Positions 17,858 to 27,112 are shown, counted from the first letter of the stretch. The stretch is 64,000 nucleotides of DNA from Pseudooceanicola onchidii (GCF_004959925.1 NZ_SPUW01000002.1:124001-188000), one strand, 5' to 3'. The notes: generated from the letters alone by a model not told the origin. Made by a program: numbers and translations.

Positions 17858-18718
17858 TCAGATCGCCTTGGCGCGGCTTTCCTCGATGTAGATCTCGCGC
17901 AGGCGCAGGGCGATCCGGCCCGGCGTCCCCTCGCCCACGGTCGCACCGTCGATGCTCACCACCGGCTGCACGAAGGTCGTGGCCGAGGTGATGAAGGCCT
18001 CGTCCGCCTGCTGCGCCTCTTCGATGGTGAAGCCGCGTTCCTCGACCACCATCTGCGCCTCCTTGGCCAGCCGAAGAACGGCGGCGCGGGTGATCCCGTG
18101 CAGGATGTCGTTGGACAGCTGGCGGGTGATGATCTTGCCGTCCTTCACGATATAGGCGTTGTTCGAGGTCCCCTCGGTCACCTGACCGTCCTCGACCATC
18201 CAGGCATCATCGGCACCGGCGGCCTTGGCCATCATCTTGCCCATGGAGGGGTAGAGCAGCTGCACCGTCTTGATGTCCCGACGCGCCCACCTTTGATCCT
18301 CGATGGAAATCACGCTGATGCCCTTGGTCGCGGCCGGCGCGTTCGCCAGGTTCTTGACCTGGGTGAACAGCACAATGGTCGACGGCGTTTCCTCTGGGTC
18401 GGGGAAGGCAAAGTCGCGGTCCGCAGGGGCGCCACGGGTGATCTGAAGATAGATGCCGCCTTCGGTCAGGTCGTTACGCCGGACCAGTTCGCGATGGATC
18501 TCAAGCAGTTCGTCCATCGTCACGGGCGAGGCCATGTCCAGTTCGGTCAGCGACCGTTCCAGCCGCTTCGCATGACCGTCGAAATCGACCAGCTTGCCAT
18601 CCAGCACGCTCGTCACCTCGTAGACGCCATCGGCCATCAGGAACCCCCGGTCGAAGATCGAGATCTTCGCGTCGGCTTCGGGCAGGTACTCTCCGTTCAC
18701 GTAAACGGTGCGGGTCAT
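17858..18718 (-). CDS. dat: D-amino-acid transaminase (class IV PLP aminotransferase)
   Basis: A 286-residue fold-type IV aminotransferase of the D-alanine aminotransferase type. These enzymes interconvert D-amino acids and 2-oxo acids, classically D-Ala plus 2-oxoglutarate to pyruvate plus D-Glu. The PLP lysine is Lys150 in RRDIKTVQLLYP, and the phosphate-binding EGTSNNAYIV is at about 182-191. FDRGFLMADGVYEV (about 22-35) is the family N-terminal signature. An AAGGAG site precedes the ATG. It is the last gene of the dgcN-dgcA operon, 21 nt after dgcA, so it probably feeds or drains D-Glu. A branched-chain aminotransferase is the alternative. Confidence 0.88.
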   Translation of the reverse strand: MTRTVYVNGEYLPEADAKISIFDRGFLMADGVYEVTSVLDGKLVDFDGHAKRLERSLTELDMASPVTMDELLEIHRELVRRNDLTEGGIYLQITRGAPADRDFAFPDPEETPSTIVLFTQVKNLANAPAATKGISVISIEDQRWARRDIKTVQLLYPSMGKMMAKAAGADDAWMVEDGQVTEGTSNNAYIVKDGKIITRQLSNDILHGITRAAVLRLAKEAQMVVEERGFTIEEAQQADEAFITSATTFVQPVVSIDGATVGEGTPGRIALRLREIYIEESRAKAI

Positions 18719-18739
18719 CGGGGTCTCCTTGTCGGCAGG

Positions 18740-19720
18740 TCAGCCCCAGAGGGCGGGTTCGGACGGGTGCACGCCCCGGTCGTCGAACTTCAGGGCATGA
18801 TCGCGGTCTTGGGCCAGCAGAAGCGGTCCGTCAAGATCGGTGATCATCGCACCCTGCGCCACCAGAACCGCCGGGGCCATGGCCAGCGAAGACCCGACCA
18901 TGCAGCCGACCATGATGCGATAGCCTTCGGCCAGGGCGGCGTCGCGCAGGGCCAGCGCCTCGGTCAGCCCGCCGGTCTTGTCGAGCTTGATGTTCACCAC
19001 GTCGTACTTGCCCTTCAGCCCGGGCAGGCTGTCACGGTCATGGCAGCTTTCATCCGCGCAGACCGGAACGGGCCGCTCCATCCCGATCAGGGCCTCGTCC
19101 TCGCCCGCGGGCAGGGGTTGTTCGACCAGCGCCACGCCAAGTCGGACCAGATGCGGTGCCAGATCGGCATAGACCGCTGCTGACCAGCCTTCGTTGGCAT
19201 CGACGATGATACGCGAATTGGGCGCGCCGCGCCGGACGGCCTCAAGCCGCGCCATGTCGTCGGGCGTGCCCAGCTTGATCTTCAACAGGGGCCGATGCGC
19301 ATGTTTTCGGGCCGAGGCCTCCATGACATCCGGGTCCGCCAGCGACAGGGTAAAGGCCGTGATCTCCGGCCCGGGACGGTCCAGCCCTGCCAGCTCCCAC
19401 GCGCGCTTGCCCGCGCGCTTCGCTTCAAGATCCCACAGCGCGCAGTCCACCGCGTTCCGCGCCGCGCCCGCAGGCAACAGACCCGCCAGGTCGGATCGGT
19501 CGAACGACGACGGCAGGCCCGCGACCTCGGCCGTCACGCTTTCCAGCGTTTCCCCATAGCGCGCATAGGGCACGCATTCGCCCCAGCCCGTATGCGCACC
19601 GTCGGTCACACGCACGCTCAGCACATGCGCCTCCGTCCGGCTGCCGCGGCTGATGGTAAAGACCTCTGCCAAAGGAAATGTGTCCGCCGTGACCGAAAGC
19701 TCCACGCCCGTCCCCTTCAT
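18740..19720 (-). CDS. dgcA: N-acyl-D-glutamate racemase DgcA / dipeptide epimerase-like enolase-superfamily enzyme
   Basis: A 326-residue enolase-superfamily racemase of the Ala-Glu dipeptide epimerase group. Catalytic and metal residues are visible: Lys147/Lys149 in LLKIKLG, Asp174 in IIVDANEGW, Glu200 in LVEQPLP, Asp223 in CADES and Lys248 in NIKLDKTGG. In the described marine D-glutamate pathway DgcA racemises N-acetyl-D-Glu made by DgcN. The adjacency to a DUF1611 gene makes DgcA more likely than muropeptide epimerase YcjG. It lies 54 nt after dgcN and before the D-amino-acid transaminase. Confidence 0.85.
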   Translation of the reverse strand: MKGTGVELSVTADTFPLAEVFTISRGSRTEAHVLSVRVTDGAHTGWGECVPYARYGETLESVTAEVAGLPSSFDRSDLAGLLPAGAARNAVDCALWDLEAKRAGKRAWELAGLDRPGPEITAFTLSLADPDVMEASARKHAHRPLLKIKLGTPDDMARLEAVRRGAPNSRIIVDANEGWSAAVYADLAPHLVRLGVALVEQPLPAGEDEALIGMERPVPVCADESCHDRDSLPGLKGKYDVVNIKLDKTGGLTEALALRDAALAEGYRIMVGCMVGSSLAMAPAVLVAQGAMITDLDGPLLLAQDRDHALKFDDRGVHPSEPALWG

Positions 19721-19774
19721 CTTGCTGAAAATACTCCCGCCGGAGGCGCAGAGGCGCCCCCGACCGAAATCACG

Positions 19775-20779
19775 TTACCCGAGCGCCAGAAGCGCATCCA
19801 CCAGCTTCCCTGCGCCATAGCGGTAGGGGTCGGTGGCGGGCAGGCCCATGCGGTCCTCGACCTCGGCCAGGTAGGCCTTGGCGTCTTCGTCCGACATGTT
19901 CTGGGTGTTCACCGAAACGCCGATCACCTGGCAATCGGGGTTGGCCACACGCGCCAGCGGCAGGGCGGTGTCGCGCAGCGCCTCGAGCGAGGGCAGCGCA
20001 TAGCCGGGCAGGCCGCGCATATGTTCGCGCGTGGGTTCATGCGCCAGGACCAGCGCATCGGGCTGGCCGCCGTGGATCAGCGCCATGGTCACGCCGGAAT
20101 AGGACACGTGGAACAGGCTGCCCTGACCTTCGATGTGATCCCAGTGGTCGGCGTCGTTGTCGGGCGTCAGCCATTCGACCGAGCCTGCCATGAAATCGGC
20201 GATCACCGCATCCAGCGGCACGCCTTCGCCGGTCACCAGGATCCCGGTCTGGCCTGTCGCGCGGAACGAGGATTTCAGCCCGCGATCCTTCATCTCGCGA
20301 TCCATGCAGAGCGCGGTGTACATCTTGCCGACCGAACAGTCGGTGCCGACGGCCAGGCAACGCTTGCCGGTCCGCTTCTCTCCGTTCGCGATCGGGTATT
20401 TCACCGACGGGATGCGCACGTCGTGCAGCTGGCGGCCGGTCGCTTCGGCGACGGCCTTCAGTTCAGGCTCATCGCGCAGCAGGTTGTGCAGGCCCGAGGC
20501 CAGGTCAAAGCCTTCCTCCAGCGCCTCGACCAGCACCTTTTTCCACGCCTGGGAAATTACGCCGCCACGGTTGGCCACGCCGATCACCAGGGTTTTCGCA
20601 CCGGCGGCCTTGGCCTCGGCCAGGGTCATGTCGGGCAGGCCCATGTCGGCCTTGCAGCCCTCCATCCGGAACTGGCCGACCGCGTTGTCGGGACGCCAGT
20701 CGCGGATGCCTTGCGCCACTTTCGCAGCAAGCTTGTCCGGCGCATCGCCAAGAAACAGTAGATATGGGGTCTCGATCAT
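19775..20779 (-). CDS. dgcN: D-glutamate N-acetyltransferase DgcN (DUF1611)
   Basis: A 334-residue DUF1611 protein. It has an N-terminal Rossmann-like domain and a C-terminal P-loop domain. The P-loop-like stretch CLAVGTDCSVGKMYTALCMD is at about 144-163, followed by FRATGQTGILVTGEGVPLDA. DgcN acetylates D-Glu so that DgcA can invert it to N-acetyl-L-Glu. It is the first gene of the leftward operon with dgcA and the transaminase. The ATG at 20779 follows CGGAG. The annotation relies on the family plus the dgcA neighbour. Confidence 0.85.
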   Translation of the reverse strand: MIETPYLLFLGDAPDKLAAKVAQGIRDWRPDNAVGQFRMEGCKADMGLPDMTLAEAKAAGAKTLVIGVANRGGVISQAWKKVLVEALEEGFDLASGLHNLLRDEPELKAVAEATGRQLHDVRIPSVKYPIANGEKRTGKRCLAVGTDCSVGKMYTALCMDREMKDRGLKSSFRATGQTGILVTGEGVPLDAVIADFMAGSVEWLTPDNDADHWDHIEGQGSLFHVSYSGVTMALIHGGQPDALVLAHEPTREHMRGLPGYALPSLEALRDTALPLARVANPDCQVIGVSVNTQNMSDEDAKAYLAEVEDRMGLPATDPYRYGAGKLVDALLALG

Positions 20780-21041
20780 CGTTCGCTCCGTCGTTTGGGA
20801 CAGTCTGCCGCGATTCCCGAGGGAAGGCTTTGCTTTTCCGCAGCTGCGAAGGCCGTGGCCGGGAAAATATTCGACGCAATCACATCCTTGCGCGAAATTC
20901 TTGCGGATCGCGCAGGTCCAGCGCCCGATCCTGCGGAAGGTTAACAGCTTCGCCGCATCGCAATATCAGGTTGCCCTACCTCGCGTAATTTAATACCTGT
21001 CAGACCAGAAAAAACGAAATATCGTTACCCGAGGAGATGTC
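20780..21041. promoter_or_regulatory. Divergent promoter region dgcN / mcl1
   Basis: A 262-bp gap between divergent starts, clearly less GC-rich near mcl1. It holds a perfect dyad AACGA-AATA-TCGTT at 21013-21026, just upstream of the mcl1 ribosome site GAGGAG (21031-21036). A GCAA-N7-TTGC dyad lies further up, around 20959-20973. Either could be an operator. No transcript or gene was seen inside. Confidence 0.45.
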
Positions 21042-22004
21042 ATGTCCTTCCGCATCCAGCCGACTCCGCCCGCCCGTCCCAACCGTTGCCAGCTGTTTGG
21101 CCCGGGGTCGAACACCAAGCTGCCGCCGAAAATGGCGGCGTCTGCGGCGGATGTGATCAACCTCGACCTCGAAGACGCGGTGGCCCCCGACGACAAGCCG
21201 CAGGCGCGCAAGAACATCATCGAAGCCATTGGCGACATCGACTGGGGCAACAAGACCTTGTCGGTGCGGATCAACGGGCTCGACACGCCCTACTGGTATC
21301 GCGACGTGGTGGATCTGGTCGAACAGGCGGGCGAACGGCTCGACATGATCATGATCCCCAAGGTCGGCTGCGCGGCGGACATCTATGCCGTAGACGCGCT
21401 GATTTCCTCGATCGAGGCCGCCAAGGGGCGCAAGAAGCGCCTGAAGCTTGAGGTCATCATCGAATCCGCCGCCGGCATCGCGCATGTCGAAGAAATCGCG
21501 GCATCTTCTCCCCGGCTTGAGGCGATGAGCCTTGGTGCGGCCGACTTCGCGGCCTCCATGGGGATGCAGACGACCGGCATCGGTGGCACGCAAGAAGATT
21601 ACTACATGCTGCGCGAAAGTCAGAAGTACTGGTCCGACCCGTGGCATTGGGCCCAGACCGCCATCGTCGCGGCTTGCCGGACCCACGGTGTGCTGCCTGT
21701 CGACGGGCCGTTTGGCGATTTCTCGGATCCCGAAGGCTTCAAGGCGCAGGCGCTGCGGTCGGCGACGCTTGGCATGGTCGGCAAATGGGCGATCCATCCG
21801 AACCAGATCGCCCTGGCGAACGAGGTCTTCACCCCGCCCGAAGCCAAGGTGACCGAGGCGAAGGAAATCCTTGCCGCGATGGAAGAGGCGCAGCGCACCG
21901 GCGCCGGCGCGGTGGTCTACAAGGGCCGACTGGTCGACATCGCGTCGATCAAGCAAGCCGAGGTGATCGTCAAACAGGCCGAGCTTATCGCCTCCATGGC
22001 CTGA
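21042..22004 (+). CDS. mcl1: L-malyl-CoA / beta-methylmalyl-CoA lyase Mcl1
   Basis: Mcl1 reversibly cleaves malyl-CoA to acetyl-CoA plus glyoxylate, and beta-methylmalyl-CoA to propionyl-CoA plus glyoxylate. These are steps of the ethylmalonyl-CoA pathway used by Rhodobacterales for acetate assimilation. The 320 residues carry the HpcH/CitE barrel motifs: NLDLEDAVAPDDKPQARKN near 40, VIIESAAGI near 146 and MSLGAADFAASMGM near 166. The whole length matches the family (about 318). GAGGAG precedes the ATG. A strong terminator follows, so the gene is probably monocistronic. Confidence 0.93.
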   Translation: MSFRIQPTPPARPNRCQLFGPGSNTKLPPKMAASAADVINLDLEDAVAPDDKPQARKNIIEAIGDIDWGNKTLSVRINGLDTPYWYRDVVDLVEQAGERLDMIMIPKVGCAADIYAVDALISSIEAAKGRKKRLKLEVIIESAAGIAHVEEIAASSPRLEAMSLGAADFAASMGMQTTGIGGTQEDYYMLRESQKYWSDPWHWAQTAIVAACRTHGVLPVDGPFGDFSDPEGFKAQALRSATLGMVGKWAIHPNQIALANEVFTPPEAKVTEAKEILAAMEEAQRTGAGAVVYKGRLVDIASIKQAEVIVKQAELIASMA

Positions 22005-22027
22005 GCCTTCGGGCTGATGACACTGAC

Positions 22028-22054
22028 GCCCGCCGGTTCCCCGGCGGGCTTTTT
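22028..22054 (+). terminator. Rho-independent terminator of mcl1
   Basis: A 9-bp GC stem GCCCGCCGG / CCGGCGGGC with a TTCC loop, followed by TTTTT, 23 nt after the mcl1 stop. Confidence 0.93.
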
Positions 22055-22166
22055 CGTGGCGAGTGCGACCGCCAAAGATCACGACATTCTGACCCCTGCG
22101 CGCCCCTCTGCCCTTGGCAGCCCCCCATCACGGCTTAAAACAGGGGGACCACGACCGGAGAGAGAC

Positions 22167-22664
22167 ATGCGCATTCTGATCCCCTTCCTGCTTGCCACCC
22201 TGGCCGCCCTGCCACTGCGGGCCGAGATCGTCGAGAACGATGCGATGAAGGTGTTCGAAGGCAAATGGGTGCAATCCAAGGATCCGTCGCAGAACGGCAT
22301 CCTGATGTACCTGACGCAGGAACGGTCCGAGGTCGGTGAATATTTCTCGATCCGCTGCGATGCGGGCGCGCCGTCCGTACGGGTTGCCTTTCCCAAGCGG
22401 CGGTCGGGCAAGGATCTTGGCCTGATCGTCGACGGGACCGAGATGCGCGCGCCGTCCAGCTTTACCGGCCGCACCAAGGATCCGCATTTCGTGCGGGGCA
22501 ATATCTTTGGCTACAAGCTCGACTTTGCCGATGCTGCCGCGCGGGATGCCTTCCTGACCCGGATCGGGTCGGCGCGGATGCTGACCATCGAAGGCCAGAC
22601 CCTGCCGGTCGACCTGACGGGGGCGCAACAGGCGATCCGGGAACAGGCCGCCTATTGCCGCTGA
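22167..22664 (+). CDS. Exported protein of unknown function
   Basis: A 165-residue protein with a short signal peptide (about residues 1-18, ending LPLRA). The mature part contains FEGKWVQSKDPSQNGILMYL and two cysteines (one central, one at the C-terminus, AAYCR) that could form a disulphide in the periplasm. I recognise no family. The start at 22167 is preceded by GGAGAGAG; a frame opening at 22017 overlaps the mcl1 terminator and is not credible. It converges on the Lrp regulator with no gap between the stops. Confidence 0.7.
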   Translation: MRILIPFLLATLAALPLRAEIVENDAMKVFEGKWVQSKDPSQNGILMYLTQERSEVGEYFSIRCDAGAPSVRVAFPKRRSGKDLGLIVDGTEMRAPSSFTGRTKDPHFVRGNIFGYKLDFADAAARDAFLTRIGSARMLTIEGQTLPVDLTGAQQAIREQAAYCR

Positions 22665-23108
22665 TCAGGCACGGTCATCCTTGGGCGATGCCATGACGAC
22701 GTAAGAGGTGATGGCGCTGACCTGCGGGACGGTGCCCAGAACCTCGGTATGGAAGGCCTTGTAGGCGGCCAGATCCGCCGCCTCGATCCGCATCAGGTAT
22801 TCCCAGGATCCGGTGATGTTGTGGCATTCGACGACCTCGGGCGAATGGGCGATGGCGGCCTCGAAGGCCTCTTGCGCGGCCTTGGTGTGGGCGTTCAGGC
22901 CGACCGTGACATAGGCGGTGAAGCCGATGCCCTTCTTCACCGGATCCAGCACGGCGCGATAGCCGGTAATCACGCCCGACCGTTCAAGCTCCTGCACCCG
23001 GCGCAGGCAGGCCGAGGGCGACAGCCCCACCCGATCCGCCAGTTCGAGGTTCGAGATCCGGCCATTTCGGGTCAGTTCGCGCAATATCTTTCGGTTCAGA
23101 TCATCCAT
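22665..23108 (-). CDS. Lrp/AsnC family transcriptional regulator
   Basis: A 147-residue (ATG 23108) feast/famine regulator; a TTG nine bases upstream would add three residues. The N-terminal winged helix (about 1-60: LNRKILRELTRNGRISNLEL, then VGLSPSACLRRVQELE) is followed by the RAM ligand-binding domain (VECHNITGSWEYLMRIEAAD). Such proteins sense amino acids. It is divergent from a LysE/RhtB exporter with 100 bp between the starts, the common arrangement in which the Lrp protein controls the exporter. Confidence 0.9.
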   Translation of the reverse strand: MDDLNRKILRELTRNGRISNLELADRVGLSPSACLRRVQELERSGVITGYRAVLDPVKKGIGFTAYVTVGLNAHTKAAQEAFEAAIAHSPEVVECHNITGSWEYLMRIEAADLAAYKAFHTEVLGTVPQVSAITSYVVMASPKDDRA

Positions 23109-23208
23109 TGATGTCAATCATTGCTAAGTGCGGCCACATGTCGGCTGATTATGCAACCCTTCGCCGCTCTGCGCCACATAGGATTGCGTGACACCAAGGA
23201 CGATCCCC

Positions 23209-23805
23209 ATGACACCTGATATCCTCATCGCGCTGTTCCTCTTCTGCCTCGTCTCGACCCTGACCCCCGGGCCGAACAACCTGATGGTCATGGCCTCGGG
23301 CGCGAACTTCGGCTACCGCCGGACGCTGCCGCACATGCTGGGGATTGCCGTGGGGTTCGGCCTGATGACGGTGCTGGTCGGCCTTGGTCTGATGCAGGTG
23401 TTCGACCTGTTTCCCGTCACGCACACGATCCTGACCGTGGCGAGCACGGCCTATCTTCTGTGGCTGGCGTGGAAGATCGCAAATTCGACCGCCCCGGAGG
23501 GTGAGGTCGAGGCCAACGCCCGCCCCTTCACCTTCCTGCAGGCGGCCGCGTTCCAGTGGATCAATCCCAAGGCCTGGACGATGGCACTGTCGGCGATCAC
23601 CTTCTACGCGGCGGACCGCAGCCTTCTGGCGATCCTGGTCGTCGCGGCGATGTTCGCGGCCGTCTGCATCCCCTGCGTGTCGGTCTGGACGGTGCTTGGG
23701 CAGCAGATGCGGCGGTTCCTGACCAACCCCGCACGGTTGCGGATATTCAACTGGGGCATGGCGCTTCTGCTGGTCGCGTCACTGGCACCGGTCGTGTTCC
23801 ACTAG
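23209..23805 (+). CDS. LysE/RhtB family amino-acid exporter
   Basis: A 198-residue membrane protein with six predicted helices, ending in PVVFH. The family signature TLTPGPNNLMVMASGANFG lies at about residues 16-34, and QWINPKAWTMALSAI is the second conserved block. Members export amino acids or their analogues. The ATG at 23209 follows AAGGA by 8 nt; an in-frame GTG at 23188 is less likely. The neighbouring divergent Lrp gene is the probable regulator. The substrate cannot be read from sequence. Confidence 0.9.
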   Translation: MTPDILIALFLFCLVSTLTPGPNNLMVMASGANFGYRRTLPHMLGIAVGFGLMTVLVGLGLMQVFDLFPVTHTILTVASTAYLLWLAWKIANSTAPEGEVEANARPFTFLQAAAFQWINPKAWTMALSAITFYAADRSLLAILVVAAMFAAVCIPCVSVWTVLGQQMRRFLTNPARLRIFNWGMALLLVASLAPVVFH

Positions 23806-23816
23806 GCCATCCCCCC

Positions 23817-24428
23817 CTAGGTCAGCGGAACAACCGGCTGCCGCAGGATGGTGCGCAGCTTTGCCGGATCGGTGCGACGCGGGTCGGACAGGTAGATCTC
23901 GTGATGCGGCAGCCCAAAGGTCAGGCCCCGCTCTGGCATGATCCGGTCGTGCAATTGCGCCAGCACCGGGGCTTCATCGGCATAGGGCCCAATGTGCAGG
24001 CACTGCAGGCACAGGCCTTCGGCGATCTCTTCGATGCTGACGTCCGGCGCATCCGCGCCCAGCTTTGCCGCCGCCTTTGCGCGGGCCGCCGCAATCATCG
24101 CCTCGGTCACCGGAACCGGCAGTCGCAGCATGGCCTTCCACTGCCAGTCGGCCCGGCGTGCGGTGGTGAACGCACGGGGATCATCAGCCCACCACTGCGC
24201 CTCAAGCGGGGGCACGACATGGTCCCGGCCCGCGTCTTTCGCTGCGAACTTCAGCGGATAGGCATGGGCATACAGCGCCTGCGTCGCGGCGGCAAAGGCG
24301 GGGCCATCGGGATCACCGCGCCCCGTGGCAGTGAGATAGAGCATGGGCGGAACCGTGATCTCCTCCCACACTCCGTTTCGACCCGAATACAGGGCTTTTC
24401 CGGATTTCTTGACGTCCAGCTTGGTCAT
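23817..24428 (-). CDS. GyrI-like small-molecule-binding domain protein
   Basis: A 203-residue cytoplasmic protein of the stand-alone GyrI-like type (SHV-fold ligand-binding domain, related to SbmC/GyrI and to AraC/MerR effector domains). Visible pieces are MLYLTATGRGDPDGPAFAAA near 30 and CLQCLHIGPYADEAPVLAQL near 140. The C-terminus matches HHEIYLSDPRRTDPAKLRTI. It starts 4 nt after the stop of an AraC-GyrI gene, so the two are an operon and may bind the same class of compound. Confidence 0.85.
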   Translation of the reverse strand: MTKLDVKKSGKALYSGRNGVWEEITVPPMLYLTATGRGDPDGPAFAAATQALYAHAYPLKFAAKDAGRDHVVPPLEAQWWADDPRAFTTARRADWQWKAMLRLPVPVTEAMIAAARAKAAAKLGADAPDVSIEEIAEGLCLQCLHIGPYADEAPVLAQLHDRIMPERGLTFGLPHHEIYLSDPRRTDPAKLRTILRQPVVPLT

Positions 24429-24432
24429 GGCG

Positions 24433-25266
24433 TCACACCAGCGGCAGATGGATTTCGGTCAGCAGGTCTTCGGGCGCTGTGTCCATCGGGGTGTTAAGGT
24501 ATTTTTCATACGACGGCGCCTCTGCCGGGTCGCGCCCCGAGGACGGCAACCAGGTTCCGAACAGGTAGTCGTAGGCGGACGGCAGGTTGGCGTAGGGCCC
24601 GCGATAGGTCAAAACGGCCTGCGGTCCGCCGGGCAGATCACGAGATTCAAGGCCTTCGGGACAGGGTAGATCGGGGGCGACCTCAAAGGCGGCAAAGCTG
24701 CGCAGGTCCGGCTCGGCCACGACCGAGATGTCGTCGTAGAACACCGCGATCATGCCGCGTGTCTGCGGATAAAGACCCCGGGCGGCGATGGTGACGTCGA
24801 GACGGGAAAAGGCCTCGGATATCCTGAAATAGGCGCCCTGGTGTGGCAGGCCGATCAGGTGTCGGGCAGGCAGGTCCTGGATCTTGACGGGGTACATGGT
24901 CGCCGGGTCCTTCTTTTGCTTGACGAAAGGGGTCGGCACCCCCCGGGCGCGAAAGGCGATCGGGGTCATGCCATAGATCGACTGGAAGGCCCGGGCAAAG
25001 CTGTCGCGGTCATCATAGCCAACCTGCCGTGCGATCCGGTCGACGGGCGCGTCGGTCCGTGCCAGTTCACTGGCCGCGACATGCAGCCGGATCCGCCGGA
25101 CCGTCTGGGCACAGGTTTCGCCGGTCATGGCGCGGTAGACGCGGTGCCAGTGAAAGCGGCTCATCGCGGCAACATCGGCCAAGGCATCCAGCGACAGATC
25201 TCCGTCGAGGTTGGCGAAGATATGGTCGATGACGCGCAACAGGCGGGTTTCATAGCTGTTCGACAT
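24433..25266 (-). CDS. AraC family regulator with GyrI-like effector domain
   Basis: A 277-residue regulator. Two AraC helix-turn-helix motifs fill residues about 1-105 ([20 protein letters not shown] and [20 protein letters not shown]). A GyrI-like ligand domain follows at about 125-277. The MerR/BmrR-like plan suggests sensing of a hydrophobic cation or drug. The ATG at 25266 follows AGGAAAGG; the frame stays open far upstream only as a shadow of accA and ktrA. It is divergent from accA and is followed by a second GyrI-domain gene. Confidence 0.9.
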   Translation of the reverse strand: MSNSYETRLLRVIDHIFANLDGDLSLDALADVAAMSRFHWHRVYRAMTGETCAQTVRRIRLHVAASELARTDAPVDRIARQVGYDDRDSFARAFQSIYGMTPIAFRARGVPTPFVKQKKDPATMYPVKIQDLPARHLIGLPHQGAYFRISEAFSRLDVTIAARGLYPQTRGMIAVFYDDISVVAEPDLRSFAAFEVAPDLPCPEGLESRDLPGGPQAVLTYRGPYANLPSAYDYLFGTWLPSSGRDPAEAPSYEKYLNTPMDTAPEDLLTEIHLPLV

Positions 25267-25377
25267 GGTGGGCCTTTCCTGAACCGGGACCTCGCACGGG
25301 ATCGTCCGGCAAATCTTGCGGAGTTGCAAAGCCCCCGGCCCATAGGCATATACCCCCCCAAGCCCGGAGGTATCCTG

Positions 25378-26376
25378 ATGTCCGAACCCAAATCCGACCG
25401 CCCCACGACCGAGCCGAGCAGCTATCTCGACTTCGAAAAGCCGCTGGCGGAAATCGAAGGCAAGGCGCGCGAGCTGCGGGCGATGGCCCGGCAGAACGAA
25501 GGCGTGGACATGGAAGACGAGGCCAAGGCGCTGGACGCCAAGGCCGCGACCATGCTGCGGGATCTGTACAAGTCTCTGACGCCATGGCGGAAATGCCAGG
25601 TCGCGCGTCACCCCGACCGGCCGCATTGCCGCGACTACATCGACGCGCTGTTCCAGGAATTCACCCCGCTGGCGGGCGACCGGAACTTTGCCGACGACCT
25701 GGCGGTGATGGGCGGGCTGGCCCGGTTCAACGACCAGCCGGTGATGGTGATCGGCCATGAGAAGGGCAATGACACGAAAAGCCGGATCGAACGCAATTTC
25801 GGCATGGCGCGCCCCGAAGGCTACCGCAAGGCCGTGCGCCTGATGGAGATGGCGGACAAGTTCAACCTGCCCGTGATCACCATCGTCGATACGCCCGGCG
25901 CCTATCCCGGCAAGGGCGCGGAAGAACGCGGCCAGTCCGAGGCGATCGCCCGCTCGACCGAGAAATGCCTGCAGATCGGCGTTCCGCTGGTGTCGGTGGT
26001 GATCGGCGAAGGCGGTTCCGGCGGGGCTGTGGCCTTTGCCACGGCGAACCGCGTCGCGATGATGGAGCATTCGGTCTATTCGGTCATCACGCCCGAGGGC
26101 TGCGCCTCGATCCTGTGGAAGGATTCGGAAAAGATGCGCGAAGCGGCCGAGGCGATGCGCCTGACCGCGCAGAACCTGCTGGACCTGGGCGTGATCGACC
26201 GCATCATCCCCGAACCGCTTGGCGGCGCGCACCGCGACCGCAAGGCGTCGTACGACGCGGTCGGCAAGGCGATCGGCACCATGCTGGGCGAGGTCACCGG
26301 TCATTCCCGCGACAAGCTGATCAAGGATCGGCGCGGCAAGTTCCTGTCGATGGGATCCAAGGGTCTGGCCGCCTGA
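25378..26376 (+). CDS. accA: Acetyl-CoA carboxylase carboxyltransferase subunit alpha
   Basis: AccA pairs with AccD to transfer the carboxyl group from biotin to acetyl-CoA, the first step of fatty acid synthesis. The 332 residues include the AccA N-terminal helix pair ([20 protein letters not shown]), [20 protein letters not shown] and the oxyanion loop [19 protein letters not shown]. The ATG at 25378 follows GGAGG by 7 nt; the frame is open further left, but without a start signal. The length is a little above the usual 320. It is divergent from the AraC-GyrI gene. Confidence 0.96.
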   Translation: MSEPKSDRPTTEPSSYLDFEKPLAEIEGKARELRAMARQNEGVDMEDEAKALDAKAATMLRDLYKSLTPWRKCQVARHPDRPHCRDYIDALFQEFTPLAGDRNFADDLAVMGGLARFNDQPVMVIGHEKGNDTKSRIERNFGMARPEGYRKAVRLMEMADKFNLPVITIVDTPGAYPGKGAEERGQSEAIARSTEKCLQIGVPLVSVVIGEGGSGGAVAFATANRVAMMEHSVYSVITPEGCASILWKDSEKMREAAEAMRLTAQNLLDLGVIDRIIPEPLGGAHRDRKASYDAVGKAIGTMLGEVTGHSRDKLIKDRRGKFLSMGSKGLAA

Positions 26377-26445
26377 TCGGCGGCTGACCCCTTGACGCCC
26401 CTGCACTTCACCCCACCATGCCCGACTTGGGCATAGGGGGCGGAC

Positions 26446-27108
26446 ATGCGCCACAACCGACGTAACTTCGCAGTCATCGGCCTTGGAAATTTCGGCGGCA
26501 CCGTCGCGTCGGAACTGGTGCGATACGGCAAGTTCGTGATCGGCATCGACCGCGACGAGAAGATCGTGTCGAACTTTGCCGAAGAGCTGAGCCAGGCGCT
26601 GATCCTTGACAGTCGCGACGAACAGGCCCTGCGGGAAGCCGGGGTCGGCGAATGCGATGCGGCGCTGATCTCGATGGGTGAAGACCTGGAAAGTTCGGTG
26701 CTGACGGCCATCAACCTCAAGATGATCGGGGTCGAACTGGTCTGGGCCAAGGCGGTGAACCGGGCGCACCACCGCATCCTGTCCAAGCTGGGCGTCGACC
26801 GCGTGTTCCACCCCGAAGAGGAAATGGGTCGCCACGTTGCGCAGGTGATGAACAACCAGTTCGTGCGCGACTATGTCAGCCTGGGCAACGGCAGCCACGT
26901 CTTCTATCTGCAGGCGCCCGAGGAACTGGACGGCAAGCGCCTGACCGAGCTGAACCTGAAGGACAAGCACGACATCCGCTGCCTGGGCGTGATGCGCGGA
27001 ACCGAGTTTCTGTGCGATGCCTCGGGCGATTGCACGCTGGCGCCGGGGGACCGGCTGATCGTGCTGGGCACCCGTCTGAATTTCGGTGCCTTCGCGGATT
27101 CGATCTGA
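26446..27108 (+). CDS. ktrA: Potassium uptake regulatory subunit KtrA/TrkA-type (RCK)
   Basis: A 220-residue cytoplasmic RCK protein that gates a Ktr/Trk potassium channel. The Rossmann nucleotide loop FAVIGLGNFGGTVASELV (about 8-25) is followed by the acidic strand end GIDRDEK. The C-terminal RCK_C domain (about 140-220) ends GDRLIVLGTRLNF. It is 4 nt upstream of the channel gene, so one operon encodes both parts. The single-RCK length points to KtrA rather than the double-length TrkA. Confidence 0.92.
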   Translation: MRHNRRNFAVIGLGNFGGTVASELVRYGKFVIGIDRDEKIVSNFAEELSQALILDSRDEQALREAGVGECDAALISMGEDLESSVLTAINLKMIGVELVWAKAVNRAHHRILSKLGVDRVFHPEEEMGRHVAQVMNNQFVRDYVSLGNGSHVFYLQAPEELDGKRLTELNLKDKHDIRCLGVMRGTEFLCDASGDCTLAPGDRLIVLGTRLNFGAFADSI

Positions 27109-27112
27109 TCCC

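Noticed and set aside
19773-21033. 11-mer CGTTACCCGAG present at 19773-19783 and 21023-21033
   Set aside because: The first copy lies at the dgcN coding end and the second in the mcl1 leader; no symmetrical or regulatory arrangement, probably chance.
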